Assembly (NCBI GenBank): GCA_963971285.1
Contig: OZ020255.1
Location: 6,944,001-7,008,000, forward strand
Direction: 5' to 3'
DNA: 64,000 nt
Source: Astropecten irregularis
Lineage: Eukaryota; Echinodermata; Asteroidea; Paxillosida; Astropectinidae
Below, piece by piece: positions 1-14,400 of the stretch; the first letter of the stretch is position 1, and each line of letters opens with the position of its first letter. The notes beneath the pieces are model-generated. The model was not told the DNA's origin. It saw nothing but the letters and a program-made list of their open reading frames with translations, and did no database searches. A program made the translations under genes and the position numbers.

Positions 1-86
1 GCCTTAATTACACTATTAGTTTACCATACATTTTCTCCATTGACCGCCTTCAATTTTTTCTGTTTTTCGTTATTCCAGATTGGTAG

Positions 87-171
87 GCCTTGCGCCAAAT
101 ATCCACAAGCTCTTTTGAAGATGAAGACAGTGATAAAGTCCAGGAACTGCCTCACAAGAAAGATTTGATCG
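87..171 (+). CDS. Candidate internal coding exon A
   Basis: Seen: a T-rich tract at about 50-78 leads into two close AG acceptors (78 and 86). After the second, one frame stays open for 28 codons plus 1 nt, up to a strong donor G|GTGAGT at 171/172. The peptide is acidic and polar and includes SFEDEDSDKVQELP followed by HKKDLI. The other two frames contain stops. Donor phase is 1, which fits the acceptor phase of the exon B copies (G+AA gives Glu) and of exon C (G+AT gives Asp). Inference: an internal exon of a + strand gene whose next intron would contain the 25-kb satellite. No protein family is recognised. It could be chance, since 85 nt is short. Using the first acceptor (AG at 77-78) would place an in-frame TAG just after the junction, so the second is preferred. 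Confidence 0.3.
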
Positions 172-671
172 GTGAGTAGAACCCTTCATTACTGCATTTT
201 AACAATGGGAGACTTTGGAGAATCAGTCTTGAGTCAACAGTGCCCGCACAAACCATGCTTGCGCAATTGTGAGTATGCACATGTTGTATTGCGTGCTCGT
301 GCGTGCATGTGCGCTGTTGACTTGAAGACCGGTTCTCCAGAAGTCTCCCATTTTGACATAACAGGTCGTAGAGGCCTCCAAGGGCTCCAAAGTTGTTAAC
401 TGAAATAACCACCAAGACAATTTCCGACCCCTCAAATGAAAGTAACTTGAAGATTTGTGAATTAATTACTCAGCACGGTGTTCAATGGATGTAGGATAAT
501 TGACAAAAACTACTCATTTTGAGTCTGACTCCCGTACGTATGTGTCCGACTATCTACATGTAGCGTGCTTTGTGAGATCCATAGTATCACATGTCTCACA
601 TAATTAGCCCTGTAGCAGTTTCCCTATATCCTTAAGCCTCACAACACATATCTTACAGAATAAGAAGACAT
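172..671. other. Unique sequence, no further gene seen
   Basis: This stretch after exon A looks like ordinary intron or intergenic DNA. The short open frames on both strands overlap each other and show no splice or family signal. It ends where the first, somewhat diverged Sat197 monomer begins at about 672. Confidence 0.5.
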
Positions 672-3309
672 TAAGAAAAACCGATGTGGTCCCCCACAGC
701 AGTTTTTTTCAATTTTGGCCCAAAACCGACTTTTTTCAGAAATGCGCGCTACCTTCCTCATAGTTAGCTATGAGTACCAGGAACCATTTGGAGCAAGAAA
801 AATGCCAATCAACTTGTCATGGAAGGATTTTGGTGTAATTTGAGGCCATTTTGTTAGTGAGTGAAATTTCACAAAAAACCGATGTGGTCCCCCACAGCAG
901 TTTTTTTCAATTCTGACCCAAAACCGACTTTTTTCAGAAATGCGTGCTTTCTTCCTCATAGTTAGCTATGACTACCAGGAACCATTTCCAGCAATAAAAA
1001 TGCCAATCAACTTGTCATGGAAGGATTTTGGTGCAATTTGAGGCCATTTTGTTAGTGAGTTAAATTTCAGAAAAACCAATGTGGTCCCCCACATCAGTTT
1101 TTTTTCAATTTTGACCCAAAACCGACTTTTTCAGAAATGCGCGCTACCTTCCTCATAGTTAGCTATGAGTACCAGGAACCATTTCAAGCCAGGAAAATGC
1201 CAATCAACTTGTAATGGAAGGATTTTGGTGTAATTTGAGGCCATTTTGTTAGTGAGTGAAATTTCAGAAAAACCGATGTGGTCTCCCACAGCAGTTTTTT
1301 TTCAATTTTGACCCAAAACCGACTTTTTTCAGAAATGCGCGCTATCTTCCTCATAGTTAGCTATGACTACCAGGAACCATTTTGAGCAAGAAAAATGCCA
1401 ATCAACTTGTCATGGAAGGATTTTGGTGTAATTTGAGGCCATTTTGTTAGTGAGTGAAATTTCAGAAAAACCGATGTGGTCCCCCACATCAGTTTTTTTC
1501 AATTTTGAGCCCAAACCGACTTTTTTCAGAAATGCGCGCTATCTTCCTCATAGTTAGCTATGACTACCAGGAACCATTTCGAGCAAGAAAAATGCCAATC
1601 AACTTGTCATGGAAGGATTTTGGTGTAATTTGAGGCCATTTTGTTAGTGAGTGAAATTTCAGAAAAACCGATGTGGTCCCCCACATCAGTTTTTTTCAAT
1701 TTTGAGCCCAAACCGACTTTTTTCAGAAATGCGCGCTATCTTCCTCATAGTTAGCTATGACTACCAGGAACCATTTCGAGCAAGAAAAATGCCAATCAAC
1801 TTGTCATGGAAGGATTTTGGTGTAATTTGAGGCCATTTTGTTAGTGAGTGAAATTTCAGAAAAACCGATGTGGTCCCCCACATCAGTTTTTTTTCAATTT
1901 TGACCCAAAACCGACTTTTTTTAGAAATGCGCGCTTTCTTCCTCATAGTTAGCTATGACTACCAGGAACCATTTCAAGCAAGAAAAATGCCAATCAACTT
2001 GTCATGGAAGGATTTTGGTGTAATTTGAGGCCATTTTGTTAGTGAGTGAAATTTCAGAAAAACCGATGTGGTCCCCCACATCAGTTTTTTTTAATTTTGA
2101 CCCAAAACCGACTTTTTTCAGAAATGCGCGCTTTCTTCCTCATAGTTAGCTATGACTACCAGGAACCATTTTGAGCAAGAAAAATGCCAATCAACTTGTC
2201 ATGGAAGGATTTTGGTGTAATTTGAGGCCATTTTGTTAGTGAGTGAAATTTCAGAAAAAACGATGTGGTCCCCCACAGCAGTTTTTTTAAATTTTGACCC
2301 AAAACCGACTTTTTTCAGAAATGCACGCTATCTTCCTCATAGTTAGCTATGACTACCAGGAACCATTTCAAGCAAGAAAAATGCCAATCAACTTGTCATG
2401 GAAGGATTTTGGTGTAATTTGAGGCCATTTTGTTAGTGAGTGAAATTTCAGAAAAACCGATGTGGTCCCCCACATCAGTTTTTTTCAATTTTGAGCCCAA
2501 ACCGACTTTTTTCAGAAATGCGCGCTATCTTCCTCATAGTTAGCTAGGACTACCAGGAACCATTTCGAGCAAGAAACATGCCAATCAACTTGTCATGGAA
2601 GGATTTTGGTGTAATTTGAGGCCATTTTGTTAGTGAGTGAAATTTCAGAAAAACCGATGTGGTCCCCCACATCAGTTTTTTTCAATTTTGACCCAAAACT
2701 GACTTTTTTCAGAAATGCGCGCTATCTTCCTCATAGTTAGCTATGACTACCAGGAACCATTCCGAGCAAGAAAATGCCAATCAACTTGTCATGGAAGGAT
2801 TTTGGTGTAATTTGAGGCCATTTTGTTAGTGAGTGAAATTTCAGAAAAACCGATGTGGTCCCCCACATCAGTTTTTTTCAATTTTGAGCCCAAACCGACT
2901 TTTTTCTGAAATGCGCGCTATCTTCCTCATAGTTAGCTATGACTACCAGGAACCATTTTGAGCAAGAAAAATGCCAATCAACTTGTCATGGAAGGATTTT
3001 GGTGTAATTTGAGGCCATTTTGTTAGTGAGTGAAATTTCAGAAAAACCGATGTGGTCTCCCACAGCAGTTTTTTTCAATTTTGACCCAAAACCGACTTTT
3101 TTCAGAAATGCGCGCTATCTTCCTCATAGTTAGCTATGACTACCAGGAACCATTTTGAGCAAGAAAAATGCCAATCAACTTGTCATGGAAGGATTTTGGT
3201 GTAATTTGAGGCCATTTTGTTAGTGAGTGAAATTTCAGAAAAACCGATGTGGTCCCCACATCAGTTTTTTTCAATTTTGAGCCCAAACCGACTTTTTTCA
3301 GAAATGCGC

Positions 3310-6300
3310 GCTATCTTCCTCATAGTTAGCTAGGACTACCAGGAACCATTTCGAGCAAGAAAAATGCCAATCAACTTGTCATGGAAGGATTTTGGTGTAA
3401 TTTGAGGCCATTTTGTTAGTGAGTGAAATTTCAGAAAAACCGATGTGGTCCCCCACATAAGTTTTTTTCAATTTTGACCCAAAACCGACTTTTTTTAGAA
3501 ATGCGCGCTTTCTTCCTCATAGTTAGCTATGACTACCAGGAACCATTTCAAGCAAGAAAAATGCCAATCAACTTGTCATGGAAGGATTTTGGTGTAATTT
3601 GAGGCCATTTTGTTAGTGAGTGAAATTTCAGAAAAACCGATGTGGTCCCCCACATCAGTTTTTTTCAATTTTGACCCAAAACCGACTTTTTTCAGAAATG
3701 CGCGCTTTCTTCCTCATAGTTAGCTATGACTACCAGGAACCATTTTGAGCAAGAAAAATGCCAATCAACTTGTCATGGAAGGATTTTGGTGTAATTTGAG
3801 GCCATTTTGTTAGTGAGTGAAATTTCAGAAAAACCGATGTGGTCCCCCACATCAGTTTTTTTCAATTTTGACCCAAAACTGACTTTTTTCAGAAATGCGC
3901 GCTATCTTCCTCATAGTTAGCTATGACTACCAGGAACCATTCCGAGCAAGAAAATGCCAATCAACTTGTCATGGAAGGATTTTGGTGTAATTTGAGGCCA
4001 TTTTGTTAGTGAGTGAAATTTCAGAAAAACCGATGTGGTCCCCCACAGCAGTTTTTTTCAATTTTGACCCAAAACCGACTTTTTTCAGAAATGCGCGCTA
4101 TCTTCCTCATAGTTAGCTATGACTACCAGGAACCATTTTGAGCAAGAAAAAAAGCCAATCAACTTGTCATGGAAGGATTTTGGTGTAATTTGAGGCCATT
4201 TTGTTAGTGAGTGAAATTTCAGAAAAACCGATGTGGTCCCCACATCAGTTTTTTTCAATTTTGAGCCCAAACCGACTTTTTTCAGAAATGTGCGCTATCT
4301 TCCTCATAGTTAGCTAGGACTACCAGGAACCATTTCGAGCAAGAAACATGCCAATCAACTTGTCATGGAAGGATTTTGGTGTAATTTGAGGCCATTTTGT
4401 TAGTGAGTGAAATTTCAGAAAAACCGATGTGGTCCCCCACATCAGTTTTTTTCAATTTTGAGCCCAAACCGACTTTTTTCAGAAATGCGCGCTATCTTCC
4501 TCATAGTTAGCTATGACTACCAGGAACCATTTTGAGCAAGAAAAATGCCAATCAACTTGTCATGGAAGGATTTTGGTGTAATTTGAGGCCATTTTGTTAG
4601 TGAGTGAAATTTCAGAAAAACCGATGTGGTCCCCCACAGCAGTTTTTTTCAATTTTGACCCAAAACTGACTTTTTTCAGAAATGCGCGCTATCTTCCTCA
4701 TAGTTAGCTATGACTACCAGGAACCATTTCGAGCAATAAAAATGCCAATCAACTTGTCATGGAAGGATTTTGGTGTAATTTGAGGCCATTTTGTTAGTGA
4801 GTGAAATTTCAGAAAAACCGATGTGGTCCCCCACATCAGTTTTTTTCAATTTTGACCCAAAACCGACTTTTTTCAGAAATGCGCGCTATCTTCCTCATAG
4901 TTAGCTATGACTAACAGGAACCATTTCGAGCAAGAAAAATGCCAATCAACTTGTCATGGAAGGATTTTGGTGTAATTTGAGGCCATTTTGTTAGTGAGTG
5001 AAATTTCAGAAAAACCGATGTGGTCCCCCACATCAGTTTTTTTCAATTTTGACCCAAAACCGACTTTTTTCAGAAATGCGCGCTATCTTCCTCATAGTTA
5101 GCTATGACTACCAGGAACCATTTTGAGCAAGAAAAATGCCAATCAACTTGTCATGGAAGGATTTTGGTGTAATTTGAGGCCATTTTGTTAGTGAGTGAAA
5201 TTTCAGAAAAACCGATGTGGTCCCCACATCAGTTTTTTTCAATTTTGAGCCCAAACCGACTTTTTTCAGAAATGCGCGCTATCTTCCTCATAGTTAGCTA
5301 GGACTACCAGGAACCATTTCGAGCAAGAAACATGCCAATCAACTTGTCATGGAAGGATTTTGGTGTAATTTGAGGCCATTTTGTTAGTGAGTGAAATTTC
5401 AGAAAAACCGATGTGGTCCCCCACATCAGTTTTTTTCAATTTTGAGCCCAAACCGACTTTTTTCAGAAATGCACGCTATCTTCCTCATAGTTAGCTATGA
5501 CTACCAGGAACCATTTTGAGCAAGAAAAATGCCAATCAACTTGTCATGGAAAGATTTTGGTGTAATTTGAGGCCATTTCGTTAGTGAGTGAAATTTCAGA
5601 AAAACCGATGTGGTCCCCCACAGCAGTTTTTTTCAATTTTGACCCAAAACTGACTTTTTTTAGAAATGCGCGCTTTCTTCCTCATAGTTAGCTATGACTA
5701 CCAGGAACCATTTCAAGCAAGAAAAATGCCAATCAACTTGTCATGGAAGGATTTTGGTGTAATTTGAGGCCATTTTGTTAGTGAGTGAAATTTCAGAAAA
5801 ACCGATGTGGTCCCCCACATCAGTTTTTTTCAATTTTGACCCAAAACCGACTTTTTTCAGAAATGCGCGCTTTCTTCCTCATAGTTAGCTAGGACTACCA
5901 GGAACCATTTCGAGCAAGAAAAATGCCAATCAACTTGTCATGGAAGGATTTTGGTGTAATTTGAGGCCATTTTGTTAGTGAGTGAAATTTCAGAAAAACC
6001 GATGTGGTCCCCCACATAAGTTTTTTTCAATTTTGACCCAAAACCGACTTTTTTTAGAAATGCGCGCTTTCTTCCTCATAGTTAGCTATGACTACCAGGA
6101 ACCATTTCAAGCAAGAAAAATGCCAATCAACTTGTCATGGAAGGATTTTGGTGTAATTTGAGGCCATTTTGTTAGTGAGTGAAATTTCAGAAAAACCGAT
6201 GTGGTCCCCCACATCAGTTTTTTTCAATTTTGACCCAAAACCGACTTTTTTCAGAAATGCGCGCTTTCTTCCTCATAGTTAGCTATGACTACCAGGAACC

Positions 6301-8427
6301 ATTTTGAGCAAGAAAAATGCCAATCAACTTGTCATGGAAGGATTTTGGTGTAATTTGAGGCCATTTTGTTAGTGAGTGAAATTTCAGAAAAACCGATGTG
6401 GTCCCCCACATCAGTTTTTTTCAATTTTGACCCAAAACTGACTTTTTTCAGAAATGCGCGCTATCTTCCTCATAGTTAGCTATGACTACCAGGAACCATT
6501 CCGAGCAAGAAAATGCCAATCAACTTGTCATGGAAGGATTTTGGTGTAATTTGAGGCCATTTTGTTAGTGAGTGAAATTTCAGAAAAACCGATGTGGTCC
6601 CCCACAGCAGTTTTTTTCAATTTTGACCCAAAACCGACTTTTTTCAGAAATGCGCGCTATCTTCCTCATAGTTAGCTATGACTACCAGGAACCATTTTGA
6701 GCAAGAAAAAAAGCCAATCAACTTGTCATGGAAGGATTTTGGTGTAATTTGAGGCCATTTTGTTAGTGAGTGAAATTTCAGAAAAACCGATGTGGTCCCC
6801 ACATCAGTTTTTTTCAATTTTGAGCCCAAACCGACTTTTTTCAGAAATGTGCGCTATCTTCCTCATAGTTAGCTAGGACTACCAGGAACCATTTCGAGCA
6901 AGAAACATGCCAATCAACTTGTCATGGAAGGATTTTGGTGTAATTTGAGGCCATTTTGTTAGTGAGTGAAATTTCAGAAAAACCGATGTGGTCCCCCACA
7001 TCAGTTTTTTTCAATTTTGAGCCCAAACCGACTTTTTTCAGAAATGCGCGCTATCTTCCTCATAGTTAGCTATGACTACCAGGAACCATTTTGAGCAAGA
7101 AAAATGCCAATCAACTTGTCATGGAAGGATTTTGGTGTAATTTGAGGCCATTTTGTTAGTGAGTGAAATTTCAGAAAAACCGATGTGGTCCCCCACAGCA
7201 GTTTTTTTCAATTTTGACCCAAAACTGACTTTTTTCAGAAATGCGCGCTATCTTCCTCATAGTTAGCTATGACTACCAGGAACCATTTCGAGCAATAAAA
7301 ATGCCAATCAACTTGTCATGGAAGGATTTTGGTGTAATTTGAGGCCATTTTGTTAGTGAGTGAAATTTCAGAAAAACCGATGTGGTCCCCCACATCAGTT
7401 TTTTTCAATTTTGACCCAAAACCGACTTTTTTCAGAAATGCGCGCTATCTTCCTCATAGTTAGCTATGACTAACAGGAACCATTTCGAGCAAGAAAAATG
7501 CCAATCAACTTGTCATGGAAGGATTTTGGTGTAATTTGAGGCCATTTTGTTAGTGAGTGAAATTTCAGAAAAACCGATGTGGTCCCCCACATCAGTTTTT
7601 TTCAATTTTGACCCAAAACCGACTTTTTTCAGAAATGCGCGCTATCTTCCTCATAGTTAGCTATGACTACCAGGAACCATTTTGAGCAAGAAAAATGCCA
7701 ATCAACTTGTCATGGAAGGATTTTGGTGTAATTTGAGGCCATTTTGTTAGTGAGTGAAATTTCAGAAAAACCGATGTGGTCCCCACATCAGTTTTTTTCA
7801 ATTTTGAGCCCAAACCGACTTTTTTCAGAAATGCGCGCTATCTTCCTCATAGTTAGCTAGGACTACCAGGAACCATTTCGAGCAAGAAACATGCCAATCA
7901 ACTTGTCATGGAAGGATTTTGGTGTAATTTGAGGCCATTTTGTTAGTGAGTGAAATTTCAGAAAAACCGATGTGGTCCCCCACATCAGTTTTTTTCAATT
8001 TTGAGCCCAAACCGACTTTTTTCAGAAATGCACGCTATCTTCCTCATAGTTAGCTATGACTACCAGGAACCATTTTGAGCAAGAAAAATGCCAATCAACT
8101 TGTCATGGAAGGATTTTGGTGTAATTTGAGGCCATTTCGTTAGTGAGTGAAATTTCAGAAAAACCGATGTGGTCCCCCACAGCAGTTTTTTTCAATTTTG
8201 ACCCAAAACTGACTTTTTTTAGAAATGCGCGCTTTCTTCCTCATAGTTAGCTATGACTACCAGGAACCATTTCAAGCAAGAAAAATGCCAATCAACTTGT
8301 CATGGAAGGATTTTGGTGTAATTTGAGGCCATTTTGTTAGTGAGTGAAATTTCAGAAAAACCGATGTGGTCCCCCACATCAGTTTTTTTCAATTTTGACC
8401 CAAAACCGACTTTTTTCAGAAATGCGC
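3310..8427. repeat. 13-mer higher-order repeat of Sat197, 2 copies of 2,559 bp
   Basis: Private variants recur exactly 2,559 bp apart: CCCCACATAA at 3451 and 6010, AGCAAGAAAAAAAGCC at 4141 and 6700, the CTAACAGGAA variant at 4911 and 7470, and GGCCATTTCG at 5571 and 8130. 2,559 bp is 13 monomers. The match fails before about 3,310 and after about 8,430, so this is a direct tandem duplication of a 13-monomer block. Confidence 0.9.
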
Positions 8428-8429
8428 GC

Positions 8430-11400
8430 TTTCTTCCTCATAGTTAGCTATGACTACCAGGAACCATTTTGAGCAAGAAAAATGCCAATCAACTTGTCAT
8501 GGAAGGATTTTGGTGTAATTTGAGGCCATTTTGTTAGTGAGTGAAATTTCAGAAAAACCGATGTGGTCCCCACATCAGTTTTTTTCAATTTTGAGCCCAA
8601 ACCGACTTTTTTCAGAAATGTGCGCTATCTTCCTCATAGTTAGCTAGGACTACCAGGAACCATTTCGAGCAAGAAACATGCCAATCAACTTGTCATGGAA
8701 GGATTTTGGTGTAATTTGAGGCCATTTTGTTAGTGAGTGAAATTTCAGAAAAACCGATGTGGTCCCCCACATCAATTTTTTTCAATTTTGAGCCCAAACC
8801 GACTTTTTTCAGAAATGCGCGCTATCTTCCTCATAGTTAGCTATGACTACCAGGAACCATTTTGAGCAAGAAAAATGCCAATCAACTTGTCATGGAAGGA
8901 TTTTGGTGTAATTTGAGGCCATTTTGTTAGTGAGTGAAATTTCAGAAAAACCGATGTGGTCCCCCACAGCAGTTTTTTTCAATTTTGACCCAAAACTGAC
9001 TTTTTTCAGAAATGCGCGCTATCTTCCTCATAGTTAGCTATGACTACCAGGAACCATTTCGAGCAATAAAAATGCCAATCAACTTGTCATGGAAGGATTT
9101 TGGTGTAATTTGAGGCCATTTTGTTAGTGAGTGAAATTTCAGAAAAACCGATGTGGTCCCCCACATCAGTTTTTTTTTAATTTTGACCCAAAACCGACTT
9201 TTTTCAGAAATGCGCGCTATCTTCCTCATAGTTAGCTATGACTACCAGGAACCATTTTGAGCAAGAAAAATGCCAATCAACTTGTCATGGAAGGATTTTG
9301 GTGTAATTTGAGGCCATTTTGTTAGTGAGTGAAATTTCAGAAAAACCGATGTGGTCCCCACATCAGTTTTTTTCAATTTTGAGCCCAAACCGACTTTTTT
9401 CAGAAATGCGCGCTATCTTCCTCATAGTTAGCTAGGACTACCAGGAACCATTTCAAGCAAGAAAAATGGCAATCAACTTGTCATGGAAGGATTTTGGTGT
9501 AATTTGAGGCCATTTTGTTAGTGAGTGAAGAAACATGCCAATCAAAACTGACTTTTTTCAGAAATTCGCGCTTTCTTCCTCATAGTTAGCTATGACTAAC
9601 AGGAACCATTTCGAGCAAGAAAAATGCCAATCAACTTGTCATGGAAGGATTTTGGTGTAATTTGAGGCCATTTTGTTAGTGAGTGAAATTTCAGAAAAAC
9701 CGATGTGGTCCCCCACATCAGTTTTTTTCAATTTTGACCCAAAACCGACTTTTTTCAGAAATGCGCGCTATCTTCCTCATAGTTAGCTATGACTACCAGG
9801 AACCATTTTGAGCAAGAAAAATGCCAATCAACTTGTCATGGAAGGATTTTGGTGTAATTTGAGGCCATTTTGTTAGTGAGTGAAATTTCAGAAAAACCGA
9901 TGTGGTCCCCACATCAGTTTTTTTCAATTTTGAGCCCAAACCGACTTTTTTCAGAAATGCGCGCTATCTTCCTCATAGTTAGCTAGGACTACCAGGAACC
10001 ATTTCGAGCAAGAAACATGCCAATCAACTTGTCATGGAAGGATTTTGGTGTAATTTGAGGCCATTTTGTTAGTGAGTGAAATTTCAGAAAAACCGATGTG
10101 GTCCCCCACATCAGTTTTTTTCAATTTTGAGCCCAAACCGACTTTTTTCAGAAATGCACGCTATCTTCCTCATAGTTAGCTATGACTACCAGGAACCATT
10201 TTGAGCAAGAAAAATGCCAATCAACTTGTCATGGAAGGATTTTGGTGTAATTTGAGGCCATTTCGTTAGTGAGTGAAATTTCAGAAAAACCGATGTGGTC
10301 CCCCACAGCAGTTTTTTTCAATTTTGACCCAAAACTGACTTTTTTTAGAAATGCGCGCTTTCTTCCTCATAGTTAGCTATGACTACCAGGAACCATTTCA
10401 AGCAAGAAAAATGCCAATCAACTTGTCATGGAAGGATTTTGGTGTAATTTGAGGCCATTTTGTTAGTGAGTGAAATTTCAGAAAAACCGATGTGGTCCCC
10501 CACATCAGTTTTTTTCAATTTTGACCCAAAACCGACTTTTTTCAGAAATGCGCGCTTTCTTCCTCATAGTTAGCTATGACTACCAGGAACCATTTTGAGC
10601 AAGAAAAATGCCAATCAACTTGTCATGGAAGGATTTTGGTGTAATTTGAGGCCATTTTGTTAGTGAGTGAAATTTCAGAAAAACCGATGTGGTCCCCACA
10701 TCAGTTTTTTTCAATTTTGAGCCCAAACCGACTTTTTTCAGAAATGTGCGCTATCTTCCTCATAGTTAGCTAGGACTACCAGGAACCATTTCGAGCAAGA
10801 AACATGCCAATCAACTTGTCATGGAAGGATTTTGGTGTAATTTGAGGCCATTTTGTTAGTGAGTGAAATTTCAGAAAAACCGATGTGGTCCCCCACATCA
10901 ATTTTTTTCAATTTTGAGCCCAAACCGACTTTTTTCAGAAATGCGCGCTATCTTCCTCATAGTTAGCTATGACTACCAGGAACCATTTTGAGCAAGAAAA
11001 ATGCCAATCAACTTGTCATGGAAGGATTTTGGTGTAATTTGAGGCCATTTTGTTAGTGAGTGAAATTTCAGAAAAACCGATGTGGTCCCCCACAGCAGTT
11101 TTTTTCAATTTTGACCCAAAACTGACTTTTTTCAGAAATGCGCGCTATCTTCCTCATAGTTAGCTATGACTACCAGGAACCATTTCGAGCAATAAAAATG
11201 CCAATCAACTTGTCATGGAAGGATTTTGGTGTAATTTGAGGCCATTTTGTTAGTGAGTGAAATTTCAGAAAAACCGATGTGGTCCCCCACATCAGTTTTT
11301 TTTTAATTTTGACCCAAAACCGACTTTTTTCAGAAATGCGCGCTATCTTCCTCATAGTTAGCTATGACTACCAGGAACCATTTTGAGCAAGAAAAATGCC

Positions 11401-14400
11401 AATCAACTTGTCATGGAAGGATTTTGGTGTAATTTGAGGCCATTTTGTTAGTGAGTGAAATTTCAGAAAAACCGATGTGGTCCCCACATCAGTTTTTTTC
11501 AATTTTGAGCCCAAACCGACTTTTTTCAGAAATGCGCGCTATCTTCCTCATAGTTAGCTAGGACTACCAGGAACCATTTCAAGCAAGAAAAATGGCAATC
11601 AACTTGTCATGGAAGGATTTTGGTGTAATTTGAGGCCATTTTGTTAGTGAGTGAAGAAACATGCCAATCAAAACTGACTTTTTTCAGAAATTCGCGCTTT
11701 CTTCCTCATAGTTAGCTATGACTACCAGGAACCATTTCAAGCAAGAAAAATGGCAATCAACTTGTCATGGAAGGATTTTGGTGTAATTTGAGGCCATTTT
11801 GTTAGTGAGTGAAATTTCAGAAAAACCGATGTGGTCCCCCACATCAGTTTTTTTCAATTTTGAGCCCAAACCGACTTTTTTCAGAAATGCGCGCTATCTT
11901 CCTCATAGTTAGCTATGACTACCAGGAACCATTTTGAGCAAGAAAAATGCCAATCAACTTGTCATGGAAGGATTTTGGTGTAATTTGAGGCCATTTTGTT
12001 AGTGAGTGAAATTTCAGAAAAACCGATGTGGTCCCCCACAGCAGTTTTTTTCAATTTTGACCCAAAACTGACTTTTTTCAGAAATGCGCGCTATCTTCCT
12101 CATAGTTAGCTATGACTACCAGGAACCACTTCGAGCAATAAAAATGCCAATCAACTTGTCATGGAAGGATTTTGGTGTAATTTGAGGCCATTTTGTTAGT
12201 GAGTGAAATTTCAGAAAAACCGATGTGGTCCCCCACATCAGTTTTTTTCAATTTTGACCCAAAACCGACTTTTTTAAGAAATGCGCGCTATCTTCCTCAT
12301 AGTTAGCTATGACTACCAGGAACCATTTCGAGCAAGAAAAATGCCAATCAACTTGTCATGGAAGGATTTTGGTGTAATTTGAGGCCATTTTGTTAGTGAG
12401 TGAAATTTCAGAAAAACCGATGTGGTCCCCCACAGCAGTTTTTTTCAATTTTGACCCAAAACTGACTTTTTTCAGAAATGCGCGCTATCTTCCTCATAGT
12501 TAGCTATGACTACCAGGAACCATTTCGAGCAATAAAAATGCCAATCAACTTGTCATGGAAGGATTTTGGTGTAATTTGAGGCCATTTTGTTAGTGAGTGA
12601 AATTTCAGAAAAACCGATGTGGTCCCCCACATCAGTTTTTTTCAATTTTGACCCAAAACCGACTTTTTTCAGAAATGCGCGCTATCTTCCTCATAGTTAG
12701 CTATGACTAACAGGAACCATTTCGAGCAAGAAAAATGCCAATCAACTTGTCATGGAAGGATTTTGGTGTAATTTGAGGCCATTTTGTTAGTGAGTGAAAT
12801 TTCAGAAAAACCGATGTGGTCCCCCACAGCAGTTTTTTTCAATTTTGACCCAAAACTGACTTTTTTCAGAAATGCGCGCTATCTTCCTCATAGTTAGCTA
12901 TGACTACCAGGAACCATTTCGAGCAATAAAAATGCCAATCAACTTGTCATGGAAGGATTTTGGTGTAATTTGAGGCCATTTTGTTAGTGAGTGAAATTTC
13001 AGAAAAACCGATGTGGTCCCCCACATCAATTTTTTTCAATTTTGAGCCCAAACCGACTTTTTTCAGAAATGCGCGCTATCTTCCTCATAGTTAGCTATGA
13101 CTACCAGGAACCATTTTGAGCAAGAAAAATGCCAATCAACTTGTCATGGAAGGATTTTGGTGTAATTTGAGGCCATTTTGTTAGTGAGTGAAATTTCAGA
13201 AAAACCGATGTGGTCCCCCACAGCAGTTTTTTTCAATTTTGACCCAAAACTGACTTTTTTCAGAAATGCGCGCTATCTTCCTCATAGTTAGCTATGACTA
13301 CCAGGAACCATTTCGAGCAATAAAAATGCCAATCAACTTGTCATGGAAGGATTTTGGTGTAATTTGAGGCCATTTTGTTAGTGAGTGAAATTTCAGAAAA
13401 ACCGATGTGGTCCCCCACATCAGTTTTTTTTTAATTTTGACCCAAAACCGACTTTTTTCAGAAATGCGCGCTATCTTCCTCATAGTTAGCTATGACTACC
13501 AGGAACCATTTTGAGCAAGAAAAATGCCAATCAACTTGTCATGGAAGGATTTTGGTGTAATTTGAGGCCATTTTGTTAGTGAGTGAAATTTCAGAAAAAC
13601 CGATGTGGTCCCCCACATCAGTTTTTTTCAATTTTGAGCCCAAACCGACTTTTTTCAGAAATGCGCGCTATCTTCCTCATAGTTAGCTATGACTACCAGG
13701 AACCATTTTGAGCAAGAAAAATGCCAATCAACTTGTCATGGAAGGATTTTGGTGTAATTTGAGGCCATTTTGTTAGTGAGTGAAGAAACATGCCAATCAA
13801 AACTGACTTTTTTCAGAAATTCGCGCTTTCTTCCTCATAGTTAGCTATGACTACCAGGAACCATTTCAAGCAAGAAAAATGGCAATCAACTTGTCATGGA
13901 AGGATTTTGGTGTAATTTGAGGCCATTTTGTTAGTGAGTGAAATTTCAGAAAAACCGATGTGGTCCCCCACATCAGTTTTTTTCAATTTTGAGCCCAAAC
14001 CGACTTTTTTCAGAAATGCGCGCTATCTTCCTCATAGTTAGCTATGACTACCAGGAACCATTTTGAGCAAGAAAAATGCCAATCAACTTGTCATGGAAGG
14101 ATTTTGGTGTAATTTGAGGCCATTTTGTTAGTGAGTGAAATTTCAGAAAAACCGATGTGGTCCCCCACAGCAGTTTTTTTCAATTTTGACCCAAAACTGA
14201 CTTTTTTCAGAAATGCGCGCTATCTTCCTCATAGTTAGCTATGACTACCAGGAACCACTTCGAGCAATAAAAATGCCAATCAACTTGTCATGGAAGGATT
14301 TTGGTGTAATTTGAGGCCATTTTGTTAGTGAGTGAAATTTCAGAAAAACCGATGTGGTCCCCCACATCAGTTTTTTTCAATTTTGACCCAAAACCGACTT

